From Sphingobacterium corticibacterium (GTDB taxonomy: Bacteria > Bacteroidota > Bacteroidia > Sphingobacteriales > Sphingobacteriaceae), in contig NZ_SGIT01000002.1 of assembly GCF_004208525.1 (NCBI RefSeq), positions 1,302,001 through 1,366,000 of the forward strand: DNA of 64,000 nucleotides. The letters are read 5' to 3'. The notes under the pieces were generated by a model. It was not told the origin of the DNA. It worked only from the letters and a program-made list of their open reading frames with translations, and searched no databases. The number at the start of each line of letters is the position of its first letter. Position 1 is the first letter of the stretch. Positions 20,170 through 27,771 of the stretch are shown here, piece after piece. The position numbers and the translations under genes were made by a program.

Positions 20170-20388
20170 TCATTTAATATCCGAAAATGCTAAATCCTCT
20201 TTATTAATGTATATAATGTGGGCATCAGCGTTCGCGGCTTTAACCTCATCCATAAGTTGAAATAACAGGTAGCTTTTTCCCACACGTCTCTGCCCAGTCA
20301 TGACCTTAATCAAATTCTTACCAATAAAAGGTCTAATGCGGGTGAGATATATCGGTCTGGAAATAATATCAGGTTGCAACAGCTCCAT
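20170..20388 (-). pseudogene. Truncated AAA ATPase (DUF4143 family), N-terminal fragment
   Basis: A 72-residue frame with TRIRPFIGKNLIKV and Walker A GQRRVGKSY, ending after IIYINKEDLAFSDIK. It aligns over its whole length with the first ~60 residues of the complete 402-residue ATPase at 23785-24993 (same TGQRRVGKSY, LFQL, IIYINKE). Everything after the first strand-helix unit is lost, including Walker B, so it cannot hydrolyse ATP. It is best read as a remnant of a second copy. The frame starts at ATG 20388 and stops at TAA. Confidence 0.75.
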
Positions 20389-20701
20389 TTCTATAGTTAT
20401 AAGTTAAACTTGATTTGTAAAATCAGCAAATTATAAACATAACTACAACTTACCTATGTTTTAAAAAACCTTATAGCAAAGATTTGAAAGTATATTTTCG
20501 ACCAACTGAAGTCTCAGCATTACAAAAGATGATTATAACACTATTTCCATTTTAAGCCAACTAATTAGCAACCGTCTATATACTTCTTATATATCCAAGA
20601 ACATATCCTGCACGAACCCTTTTATAGCAAGCCCGAACCTCATTTGGTCGAGAAAACATAAAAATTGAAGTAAGAATCGTTCATATTTACCTGAAAAACT
20701 A
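20389..20701. other. non-coding stretch upstream of the AraC gene
   Basis: AT-rich sequence with no supported coding frame and no obvious strong hairpin; the AraC promoter region with the repeated leader begins at its right end. Confidence 0.5.
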
Positions 20702-20738
20702 CTATCTTAGAGCAACACAAATTATAACCATGCTCGAT
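20702..20738 (+). repeat. 37-nt direct repeat, copy 2 (leader and start codon of the AraC gene)
   Basis: Matches 11474-11510 at 34 of 37 positions. It contains TATCTTAG (20703-20710), close to the Bacteroidota -7 element, and the ATG start (20730) plus the next two codons of the AraC gene. This is presumably the parental copy because it belongs to a complete gene. Confidence 0.75.
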
Positions 20739-21695
20739 AAAAACTCTGTTCACGTATGGAAAGAAACCCTGTCGGCCAAACCCGCCACGCGGGAGACGTT
20801 CAAAGGGATGCATCTCGCGGTGCTGCATCAGGCAACGCGACAGAAGCTAGGTGAACACCTTTTACATATCCAATTTGAAACACATGATTTTATACTCTGC
20901 GAGCTAAAAGGACGGCCAAACGAGTTGACCGCTTTTCCATTGCCACAAAAAGACGAGAAAATCCTCTGGCTCGGTCTGCAATTTCAGGGTACACTATCAT
21001 TTTCTACGGGGAAAGTAAGCCAGCCCAATACCATCTTCTCTTTTACGGTAAGCGAAGAAGAAAATCTCCTAACAGTTGCTGTTGAAAAACAATGGATGCT
21101 ACTTCTGGGCATTACCGGAGCATCGCGGCAACAGCTTATGGCCGAGCAGCCGAAGCTGCGAGAACAGTACAATCCGCAACAAAACGGTATCATGGCGGCG
21201 GTTACCATTTCTTACTACGAACGGAAGGTATTGGAACAGTTTTCCAAAAAAACATTCGGCCCGTTTACAACCGTTCACCATGTCGGGTTGGCACTGGGCG
21301 AGCTGTATACCGCCTATATGCAGCAGTTGGATAAGCAAGGAGGGCAGGGCAAAGAAGAAGGATTGATCCAGCTTTATCACCGCGCCATCAGCTACATTAC
21401 CGAGCATTATATGCGTGCAGATCTCAATCGGGTGACCATTGCCGAGGCGCTACATTGTTCCACGCGAAGCCTTAGCCGGGCATTCGAAGGACGCACTCCA
21501 AACTTAAATTCATCTATTCTTTTGATACGCCTGCATAAAGCGCGCGAACTATTAAAGCAAAAGCCCGAACTCTCTGTGGAATATATTGCCAGCATGCTTC
21601 ACTTTCCTCATGCACAACATTTTACTAACCGGTATAAGAAACATTTTCATCGGACACCCCGGGAGGAACGAAAAGCACTGATCAAGACCATGTAA
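20730..21695 (+). CDS. AraC family transcriptional regulator
   Basis: A 321-residue protein. The N-terminal ~220 residues are a variable sensing region without a named domain. The C-terminal ~100 residues form the double helix-turn-helix: VTIAEALHCSTRSLSRAFE is the first motif, and SVEYIASMLHFPHAQHFTNRYKKHFHRTPRE is a near-standard second motif. It stands alone, downstream of the phosphoesterase operon. Its 5' leader is repeated in front of the ECF sigma gene at 11609, which suggests a regulatory or evolutionary link to that locus. Regulation target unknown. Confidence 0.9.
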   Translation: MLDKNSVHVWKETLSAKPATRETFKGMHLAVLHQATRQKLGEHLLHIQFETHDFILCELKGRPNELTAFPLPQKDEKILWLGLQFQGTLSFSTGKVSQPNTIFSFTVSEEENLLTVAVEKQWMLLLGITGASRQQLMAEQPKLREQYNPQQNGIMAAVTISYYERKVLEQFSKKTFGPFTTVHHVGLALGELYTAYMQQLDKQGGQGKEEGLIQLYHRAISYITEHYMRADLNRVTIAEALHCSTRSLSRAFEGRTPNLNSSILLIRLHKARELLKQKPELSVEYIASMLHFPHAQHFTNRYKKHFHRTPREERKALIKTM

Positions 21696-21864
21696 ACGAA
21701 CTATGTCCATCATCCAACTATTTGTTAGACTGAAAAAAGTAGTGATATGGAGCAGATAACCAATTCATTTTCTTTTTTAAATAGTTCATTTGATAAATAA
21801 GTTATCATTCTCACGCTGCGAACTAGTTTCAGGGCAGAAACAACGAGTTCACTTGAGCAGCTAG

Positions 21865-22095
21865 CTAGTTGGTGCTAGAGACAAACTACCTGTTTCTTTA
21901 AAAGAGTTACCTTTTCTACCAAAACAACTACCTATCCTACCGTGCAAAGTAGTTATTCTATATTTCTACATACTTCTTCTACTGGAGCAACGACCTATTT
22001 TTTCCCACGAACTACTTCACAGGACAGAGCAACTACTTATTTTTATCAACCAACTACTCATTTTGGAAAAACAACTACTAGTCCTGGAAAAATAA
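21865..22095. repeat. degenerate 21-bp tandem repeat array
   Basis: About ten consecutive 21-bp units are visible, in register from 21883 to 22092, with the core AACTACY or ACAACTACT recurring (22030, 22051 and 22072 are the clearest). In one plus-strand frame the array is stop-free from 21865 to TAA at 22093-22095 and reads as heptads of type [QE]-L-[LP]-x-L-x-K (QLLILEK, QLLVLEK, ELPFLPK, QLPILPC). No ATG, GTG or TTG opens that frame. The array may be non-coding, two helical turns per unit, or the wreck of a heptad-repeat gene. The rest of 21696-22352 is AT-rich with no other gene. Confidence 0.7.
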
Positions 22096-22207
22096 GTAGT
22101 TAAATTATACGTCTTATTTTTCACTCACCTTGACCAAAAACCAGCCCTAAAAAGGCCTACAACCCAATTTTCACCCAAAAAAAGAAAGGCAACAATGTTC
22201 GTAAAGA

Positions 22208-22264
22208 TGCGCTTTTTCGCCAAGAAGTTTTTCGTACCCCCCTTGAAATTGGCGAAAATACGCA
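22208..22264. repeat. 57-bp hairpin (16-bp inverted repeat) upstream of the unknown gene at 22353
   Basis: Left arm 22208-22223 and right arm 22249-22264 pair at 14 of 16 positions (core TTTTCGCCAA / TTGGCGAAAA) around a 25-nt loop. It is followed by a CATCTTTG that resembles a -7 element (22287-22294) and by the 10-bp palindrome TGTACGTACA (22298-22307). It could be a regulator site, an attenuator or the end of a mobile palindrome. Confidence 0.65.
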
Positions 22265-22352
22265 CCTTTTGCCTGTTTTTGTACCGCATCTTTGTACTGT
22301 ACGTACAACAGGAGTAATTAACAATTTTTCAAACACTAAAAAAAAAAGAAAA

Positions 22353-22961
22353 ATGACAAAACCAAATTTTAGATGCAAAAACGCAACGGAACTATTGCGT
22401 TATGCAGAACAGATCTTTCAAAAGATGGTAGAGAATGAGGAGATGTTTACCGATCCCGTTCCGAGTTTAGAAACACTGGAAAACAGTTTGACAGCGTATC
22501 GTGCGGCATTTGCTGAAGCGTCTTTCCGCGACCAGCGCGCCGTTATCCTCAAAGGTCAGGTGGGGAAAGAATTGCAGGAAGTTATCTACCGCCTTTCGCA
22601 CTATGTAGATGCGGTGGCGCAAGGCAACCCCGCTATCATTGTTGCAGCCGGATACCGGCCTTCGGAAAGCAACACCAACCGTATCGACCGGACACCCAAA
22701 GCGGAAAACGTACGGGTATCACATATCCAAGTGGGACTGGGCATCATCCGCGTTCGGGTGCAACCATGGACTCCGGCACGATTATACCGCTATGAATACC
22801 GCAAGAAGGGAACAGAAGCGTGGACAGGAGTACTGCACAGCAAATCGACCATCGAGCTGCGCGATCTGGAGAAGCTGCAGGAATATGAGTTCCGGGCTTC
22901 CTACATCGGTCGGGACATTGAACTAAACTTCAGCGATACCGTCACGGCACTAGTCGTCTAG
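22353..22961 (+). CDS. Unidentified cytoplasmic protein with C-terminal fibronectin III-like part
   Basis: A 202-residue protein from ATG 22353, which follows an A-rich tract; the upstream TTG at 22269 would add an implausible leader. There is no signal peptide. Residues ~1-105 are helical (NATELLRYAEQIFQKM, FRDQRAVILKGQVGKELQEVIYRLSHYVDAVAQGNP); residues ~115-202 are beta-rich and look like a fibronectin type III module (VRVQPWTPARLYRYEYRKK, ..YEFRASYIG). From memory, similar helical-plus-Fn3 proteins occur widely in Bacteroidota without known function. The next gene follows 70 nt later across a perfect palindrome. I assign no function. Confidence 0.7.
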   Translation: MTKPNFRCKNATELLRYAEQIFQKMVENEEMFTDPVPSLETLENSLTAYRAAFAEASFRDQRAVILKGQVGKELQEVIYRLSHYVDAVAQGNPAIIVAAGYRPSESNTNRIDRTPKAENVRVSHIQVGLGIIRVRVQPWTPARLYRYEYRKKGTEAWTGVLHSKSTIELRDLEKLQEYEFRASYIGRDIELNFSDTVTALVV

Positions 22962-22969
22962 CACAACAC

Positions 22970-22997
22970 GTAGAGACGCCGTGTATGGCGTCTCTAC
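22970..22997. repeat. perfect palindromic (REP-like) element
   Basis: GTAGAGACGCC and GGCGTCTCTAC pair perfectly over 11 bp around the 6-nt loop GTGTAT. It lies between two unidentified genes, is followed by a weak T-tract, and may act as a terminator or be a dispersed repeat of the GTAGAGACG type known from several bacteria. Confidence 0.7.
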
Positions 22998-23031
22998 TTT
23001 AATTTGTTTATCTTTACAACATCTTATTATC

Positions 23032-23703
23032 ATGGAAATAACAACGCAATCCCACCCGCTACGCACCATCACGCTACGGTTTGACCGCTCGAAAACAGCA
23101 CCGGAGTTTGAAATACTTGCATTACAATACTATCAGGAGATTCACGAGCGCACCTGGGAAATGAAGCAGCGGATAAACAAGGGAAGGCTGCCGATAAGGG
23201 GCTTCTGTATCCAGGTCGAAGAACTGGAAGGCCTGCTGGAGGAGGCGAAAGCCAAATTTAAACATCTACAGGCGGCGTACGAAACCAATCCGTATAAGCC
23301 TACCATCCGGATACAGCTGATACGGATGCTGGCGGAGATCCATGCTTTCATGGACCGGTTTTTACCCGAGCTGGTAACGTTGACTAAAGACTATTACGGT
23401 GATGAAGAATATCTCTTCGCACAGGACAAATGGATGGAGGATACGGCTTTTCCGCAATTCCGGACCATCTTCGAAAACTACGACGATTGCTCGGTAGACA
23501 TGGTGTTCTTTGATGAAGACCTTGACGACTTCAAGGGATCACTGGGCCTCGTCCGAAAACAGCAAGGAAGATACTACGATGAGATGGATGCCCTGGTTGA
23601 TAGCTATACGGATCTGAATGAACGGCTGGAGGATTTTTTTGAAGCTGTAGACAATTTTGATCAAACACTCTGGACACCAAGACCCCTACATGTAAGAAAG
23701 TAA
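23032..23703 (+). CDS. Unidentified acidic, helical protein
   Basis: A 223-residue protein from ATG 23032, beginning MEITTQSHPLR; an upstream GTG at 22981 lies inside the palindrome and is rejected. No signal peptide or membrane segment. The sequence is mostly helical and acidic, with a long helix around EELEGLLEEAKAKFKHLQ and Asp/Glu-rich stretches (FFDEDLDDF, LNERLEDFFEAVDNFD). No domain is recognised and no catalytic motif is visible. It lies 70 nt downstream of the Fn3-like protein and is followed by a terminator, so the two may be cotranscribed. Confidence 0.65.
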   Translation: MEITTQSHPLRTITLRFDRSKTAPEFEILALQYYQEIHERTWEMKQRINKGRLPIRGFCIQVEELEGLLEEAKAKFKHLQAAYETNPYKPTIRIQLIRMLAEIHAFMDRFLPELVTLTKDYYGDEEYLFAQDKWMEDTAFPQFRTIFENYDDCSVDMVFFDEDLDDFKGSLGLVRKQQGRYYDEMDALVDSYTDLNERLEDFFEAVDNFDQTLWTPRPLHVRK

Positions 23704-23717
23704 CGCTATCTGTACAG

Positions 23718-23748
23718 CGGCTACGCTTACAGGGTAGCCGTTGTTTTT
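23718..23748 (+). terminator. intrinsic terminator after the unidentified gene pair
   Basis: CGGCTAC and GTAGCCG pair over 7 bp around a 9-nt loop, followed by TTGTTTTT, 15 nt after the stop codon at 23703. Confidence 0.8.
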
Positions 23749-23784
23749 CTATCTATATACGAACGTTCGTGGTTGTTCAGGATT

Positions 23785-24993
23785 CTACAATTCAATTCGG
23801 TTTAAAAACTCCCGCAAATGGAGTTGTTCCACACCTTTATAATTAGTGCCTGAACTAAAGCTATCCAGCGTAACTACGTATTTTCTGTAATTATTTTCAA
23901 TTTTCAATAAGTTGCCAAATTCCCGTTCTTTTGTTTTCTCGTCGTGCAACATATAAGCCACCTGTATGTAGATTTTGCTATCATTTTTTATACCGACAAA
24001 ATCTATTTCCAGATTATCCAACTTACCAATATAAACTTGATAATTATGTATTCGGAGGTGTTGATAAACAGCATTTTCCATTAATTTGCCAATATCATTT
24101 ACAAATTCAAGATGTTGCTTACAGTTCCGTAGCCCTAAATCTTCAAAGTAGTATTTGTCTCCGATTTCAAATTTTTTCAGACCTTTCACATCAATACGTT
24201 GCACCTTATTAACAATGTACGCGTTGCTCAATGCTTTCAAGTAATTGATAATCAGGTTTACGGAAATATCTATCCGTTGCGATTTCAGAAATTTATGGAT
24301 ATTATTCGCCGAAAACAGACTCCCTACATTATCGGCCACATAATCGGAAAGTGTTTCCAGAAAATCTACATTTCTGATATTTTCGCGGCTGACAACATCT
24401 TTGAGCAATATGGTAGAATACACATTCTTAAGATACTCGAACGCAACTTCGTCCGAGAGTTCTAAACGGGAAAGATGTGGCAACCCACCATACGTTAAAA
24501 ATTTCTGTAAAGAAAGATCAGTATCTTCAAGCCCATGAAATTCCAGAAACTCTGCATAACACAAGCTGTGTATCCTAAACTCCACGTAGCGTCCGGATAA
24601 ATAGGTAGATAATTCGCTGGACAACATTTTTGCATTGCTCCCGGTTATAAAAATATCACATTGTTCCTTTGCCTGTAGACTTCGTAACGTATTTTCAAAA
24701 TGCTCGATATCCTGAACCTCGTCTATAAATACATAATTTGAAGCGGAATGTATCAAATGTCCCTGAATGTAATCGGAAAGATCGTCATCTGTTCTGATCG
24801 TTTTGAATTCGTCCTGTTCCTTATTGATATAGATGATATTTGCACCCGGATTGTCTTTTTTTATTTCATTGATCAGCTGAAACAAAATATAACTCTTCCC
24901 GACACGTCTTTGCCCGGTTAGTACCTTTATAACGCCTTTATCAATAAATGGACGAATGCGATTTGTATATAAATTCCTATTGATGAGTTTCAT
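23785..24993 (-). CDS. AAA ATPase with DUF4143 C-terminal domain
   Basis: A 402-residue protein. Walker A is GQRRVGKSY (about residues 29-37), and Walker B is YVFIDEVQDI. The FITGSNAKML motif after it and the C-terminal half (DUF4143, with VDFVGIKNDSKIYIQVAY, reminiscent of a nuclease-like fold) are standard for this family. Members are common, often multi-copy, accessory ATPases in Bacteroidota and archaea with no settled function. A truncated relative lies at 20170-20388. The gene stands alone, convergent with the unidentified pair, with a 12-bp palindrome (23759-23770) near its 3' end. Confidence 0.88.
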   Translation of the reverse strand: MKLINRNLYTNRIRPFIDKGVIKVLTGQRRVGKSYILFQLINEIKKDNPGANIIYINKEQDEFKTIRTDDDLSDYIQGHLIHSASNYVFIDEVQDIEHFENTLRSLQAKEQCDIFITGSNAKMLSSELSTYLSGRYVEFRIHSLCYAEFLEFHGLEDTDLSLQKFLTYGGLPHLSRLELSDEVAFEYLKNVYSTILLKDVVSRENIRNVDFLETLSDYVADNVGSLFSANNIHKFLKSQRIDISVNLIINYLKALSNAYIVNKVQRIDVKGLKKFEIGDKYYFEDLGLRNCKQHLEFVNDIGKLMENAVYQHLRIHNYQVYIGKLDNLEIDFVGIKNDSKIYIQVAYMLHDEKTKEREFGNLLKIENNYRKYVVTLDSFSSGTNYKGVEQLHLREFLNRIEL

Positions 24994-25111
24994 TTTTATT
25001 ATATATAGCTTAAAAACAACATAAAAATAGGTTTTTTATTAATTATACACAATAAAAGTAAAAAAACCAGAAATCTATTGACTATACCTAATAAAAATAA
25101 GCTTTTGGCTT

Positions 25112-26260
25112 TTAAGCTAAATCGATTGTTTTTTCGATGATCATCGCTGCGTTAGTTCCCCCAAAGCCGGAAGCCGTCTTTAAAAAGCGGGTCATTTTTA
25201 CATAGTCTGTTTGCTGAATAATATTTAACGGCTGAGACACCCCCAATGTTTCAAATCCTTTCGTTGGAATCAACGTCTCGAATTGCAGGCACATCATCCC
25301 AACAATTGTTTCGAGCAATCCAGCAGCCCCCAATGTATGTCCGAAATATCCTTTCAGACTATGCAGCGGAACATTTTGAAGCCCGAGCCGATTAAAGGCA
25401 ATCGCTTCCATTTCATCGTTGTACAGGGTCGCGGTTCCGTGTGCCGAGATGAAGTCTATATCTTTTATATCGATGTTTGCTTCTTTTCCAGCGCGCAAAA
25501 CACTTTGCACAAGCCCCTCGCCGGTTCGGGATGGTCCCGAAATATGATGCGCATCGTTTATGGCCGCTTCGCCTAAGATCTTAAACTCACCTTTTTCTTT
25601 AGAAACATATACACAAGCAGCGGCTTCGCCCAGGGACAGCCCTGCCCGATCTTTATCAAAGGGTCTGCACGGGTCCCGACTCACCGCTTGGAATGCTTCG
25701 AAACCAGCTAAAACAAATTCGCTGATGGTATCTCCGGCGAGCACCACCGCATCGTCGTACTGCCCCATCTGGATCAGCCGCTTGGCAACCGATAAAGCCA
25801 ACAAACCGGATACACAGGCCTGCGACACAATAATAGGTTCGGTTTGGATGCCCAATACCTTCGCCATTTTCTTCGCCAATACCGGCAGCTGCGCATCTGC
25901 TGTTCTCCCCTCCTCCAAAAAAGAAACATTTCCTTTCGTCGTCGCCAATACCAGCGCCGTCCGGGCGGAGGGTACGTGTTTATCAACAACCGGTTTCGCC
26001 GCATTATATAACAGCTGCTCCAATAAGGTACTGTCTTCCGCAAGTGGCAACAAGTACTGCGCCTCATCCACATCAAATTTCGAAGCATGTATCAGCATAT
26101 CCCGGCCGACATCATTCATGAAAATGCTGCTCCTTCCCATCAACAGCGTGCTCCAATGGCACAACCAATCAATCACAAAGGGCTCGGCGGCAGAATGCCG
26201 TATGCCACCCATCGGCGTGACAAAGTTCTTTCCGTGTATATATATCGGATCAAACATCAT
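25112..26260 (-). CDS. Beta-ketoacyl synthase (KAS I/II type, flexirubin or aryl-polyene class)
   Basis: A condensing enzyme of 382 residues from ATG 26260. The active-site Cys is in SQACVSGLLAL, and the two His are in SAHGTAT and LKGYFGHTLGAAG, so the Cys-His-His triad is complete. The C-terminus has SGFGGTNAAMI, the usual thiolase-fold ending. Its ATGATG start overlaps the TGA stop of the thioesterase gene upstream, so the two are coupled; a start at 26287 would add nine residues inside the thioesterase. Relatives extend the polyene chain of flexirubins and aryl polyenes, but the rest of such a cluster is not here. Confidence 0.88.
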   Translation of the reverse strand: MMFDPIYIHGKNFVTPMGGIRHSAAEPFVIDWLCHWSTLLMGRSSIFMNDVGRDMLIHASKFDVDEAQYLLPLAEDSTLLEQLLYNAAKPVVDKHVPSARTALVLATTKGNVSFLEEGRTADAQLPVLAKKMAKVLGIQTEPIIVSQACVSGLLALSVAKRLIQMGQYDDAVVLAGDTISEFVLAGFEAFQAVSRDPCRPFDKDRAGLSLGEAAACVYVSKEKGEFKILGEAAINDAHHISGPSRTGEGLVQSVLRAGKEANIDIKDIDFISAHGTATLYNDEMEAIAFNRLGLQNVPLHSLKGYFGHTLGAAGLLETIVGMMCLQFETLIPTKGFETLGVSQPLNIIQQTDYVKMTRFLKTASGFGGTNAAMIIEKTIDLA

Positions 26261-26715
26261 GACAACAACCCCACCTTTCTTTTCCAATCCAAGATAAAAT
26301 CGGGAACGTTTAACACCAGATTATCGCCTTTATCCAAGAAAACTTGAATGGTTTCCCCTTCACAGACCAACTGTTCTTTACTGTTATAGACTTTAAACCG
26401 AAAGATCATTTTGGCCGCAGGGGTATCTAGATAAGAGGTCACAATGCGTGCCGTATCCCCATATCGCAGGGGCAACTTATGTGTACAGGTTGATTTCACA
26501 ATAGGCGTGGTATACCCGGCTTTTTGTACGGTCCTGTAATCGATACCGTAACTTTTTCCAAAAGCTTCTCTCCCTTGCTCAAAGTAGAGGATATAATGCC
26601 CATGCCATACGATACCTAGAGAATCTACTTCGCTAAAGCGCACCGGAATGTCAACCGTTTCTGTCAGCCCGGACTCCACATAAAATTGTTTTCTTCTTTT
26701 TATCATATTCGTCAT
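26257..26715 (-). CDS. Acyl-CoA thioesterase, hotdog fold (4-hydroxybenzoyl-CoA thioesterase type)
   Basis: A 152-residue hotdog protein. The motif VRFSEVDSLGIVWHGHYILYF corresponds to the active-site strand and helix of the YbgC/FcbC family, with the catalytic Asp in EVDSLG. It would hydrolyse an acyl-CoA or acyl-ACP thioester. It is cotranscribed and overlapping with the ketosynthase gene downstream. A divergent promoter serves it and the oxygenase gene: TACCTTTG on the minus strand at 26762-26769. An ATG nine nucleotides further in (26706) is an alternative start. Confidence 0.85.
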   Translation of the reverse strand: MTNMIKRRKQFYVESGLTETVDIPVRFSEVDSLGIVWHGHYILYFEQGREAFGKSYGIDYRTVQKAGYTTPIVKSTCTHKLPLRYGDTARIVTSYLDTPAAKMIFRFKVYNSKEQLVCEGETIQVFLDKGDNLVLNVPDFILDWKRKVGLLS

Positions 26716-26761
26716 GACCTGTCAAAATAAGTATCGGTTCAAAGCAGTCATTTCTGTATAG

Positions 26762-26769
26762 CAAAGGTA
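26762..26769 (-). promoter_or_regulatory. -7 promoter element, thioesterase/ketosynthase operon
   Basis: Minus strand reads TACCTTTG (TAnnTTTG consensus), 46 nt upstream of the thioesterase start, back to back with the oxygenase promoter. Confidence 0.55.
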
Positions 26770-26778
26770 TAATTTTCT

Positions 26779-26786
26779 TATCTTTA
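26779..26786 (+). promoter_or_regulatory. -7 promoter element, 2OG-Fe(II) oxygenase gene
   Basis: TATCTTTA, one mismatch from TAnnTTTG, 12 nt before the ATG at 26799; the leader would be very short. Confidence 0.45.
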
Positions 26787-26798
26787 CAGAAAAAAGCG

Positions 26799-27761
26799 AT
26801 GGCATTAATAAACATTCCCCGGTTGGATTTGCTTCAATATACGCAGGGTAGTGCGGAAGAACAAAGACAATTTGTACAAGATATAGGAAAGGCATTTAAC
26901 GAAACGGGATTCGTAACCATCGCCAACCATGGGTTGAGCCAAGAACTTATCGATGAACTTTATGCCGTTGTAAATGCTTTTTTTGAGCTCCCGGAAGCAG
27001 TCAAACAGAAATATGAATTTCCGGAGTTAGCCGGACAACGGGGATATACCTCCAAAGGAAAAGAGAAAGCAAAAGATGCACATACGCCGGACTTAAAGGA
27101 GTTTTGGCAACGCGGACAAACCATCGTAGGCGAAGATTACTCGAAAACGGATTTCCCAGATAACATCATCGTGGAAGAATTGCCTCGATTCAACGAGGTG
27201 ACAGGCGAGGTGTACAAAAAATTGGAAGATGCCGGACGTGCCTTGCTGAAAGCCATCGCCTCGTATTTAGATTTGGAAGAAGATTATTTCGAAAAATTTG
27301 TCATCAACGGCAACTCTATTCTGCGAGCGATCCACTATTTCCCGATCGAAAATCCAGACACGATCCCTGCTGATGCCGTTCGTGCCGGCGCCCATGAGGA
27401 CATTAATTTAATCACCTTACTGATCGGAGCCAGTGCAGATGGTCTGGAAGTGTGGACCAAAGATGGGGCATGGTTTCCGATCAAAGCGAAAGGAGAAGAT
27501 ATCGTCGTCAATGTGGGCGATATGTTGCAACGGCTAACGAACAATAAACTCAAGTCTACCACCCATCGTGTGGTAAATCCACCACGAGAACTGATGAAGA
27601 CCTCCCGTTATTCGGTGCCGTTCTTCCTGCATCCAAAGGCTTCCATGAGCCTAACGTGTTTGGAATCTTGCATTTCTGATGCTTATCCAAAGGCTTATCA
27701 GGATTACACCGCCGGACAATATTTGGATGAACGTCTGCGGGAGATTGGATTGAAGATGTAA
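26799..27761 (+). CDS. 2-oxoglutarate/Fe(II)-dependent dioxygenase (isopenicillin N synthase-like)
   Basis: A 320-residue enzyme with the double-stranded beta-helix fold. Iron ligands are His and Asp in AGAHEDINLITLL and the distal His in STTHRVVNP; the 2-oxoglutarate-binding Arg-x-Ser is in SRYSVPFFLHP. The N-terminal segment (FVTIANHGLSQELIDELYAV) is typical of the DIOX_N domain. The substrate cannot be told from sequence. The gene precedes dcd by 10 nt, so the two are probably cotranscribed, although no functional link is known. Confidence 0.9.
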   Translation: MALINIPRLDLLQYTQGSAEEQRQFVQDIGKAFNETGFVTIANHGLSQELIDELYAVVNAFFELPEAVKQKYEFPELAGQRGYTSKGKEKAKDAHTPDLKEFWQRGQTIVGEDYSKTDFPDNIIVEELPRFNEVTGEVYKKLEDAGRALLKAIASYLDLEEDYFEKFVINGNSILRAIHYFPIENPDTIPADAVRAGAHEDINLITLLIGASADGLEVWTKDGAWFPIKAKGEDIVVNVGDMLQRLTNNKLKSTTHRVVNPPRELMKTSRYSVPFFLHPKASMSLTCLESCISDAYPKAYQDYTAGQYLDERLREIGLKM

Positions 27762-27771
27762 TAACAAAACC

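Noticed and set aside
11474..20738. Insertion-sequence or composite transposon ends
   Set aside because: The 37-nt repeat is direct, holds a gene's start codon, has no terminal inverted repeats, and no transposase lies between the copies.
21865..22095. CRISPR array
   Set aside because: Units are 21 bp with no constant repeat and no unique spacers; they are degenerate tandem repeats, and no cas gene is nearby.
23759..23770. 12-bp palindrome ACGAACGTTCGT as an operator
   Set aside because: It lies after a terminator and at the 3' end of a gene, not upstream of a promoter; a chance palindrome or small site cannot be told apart.
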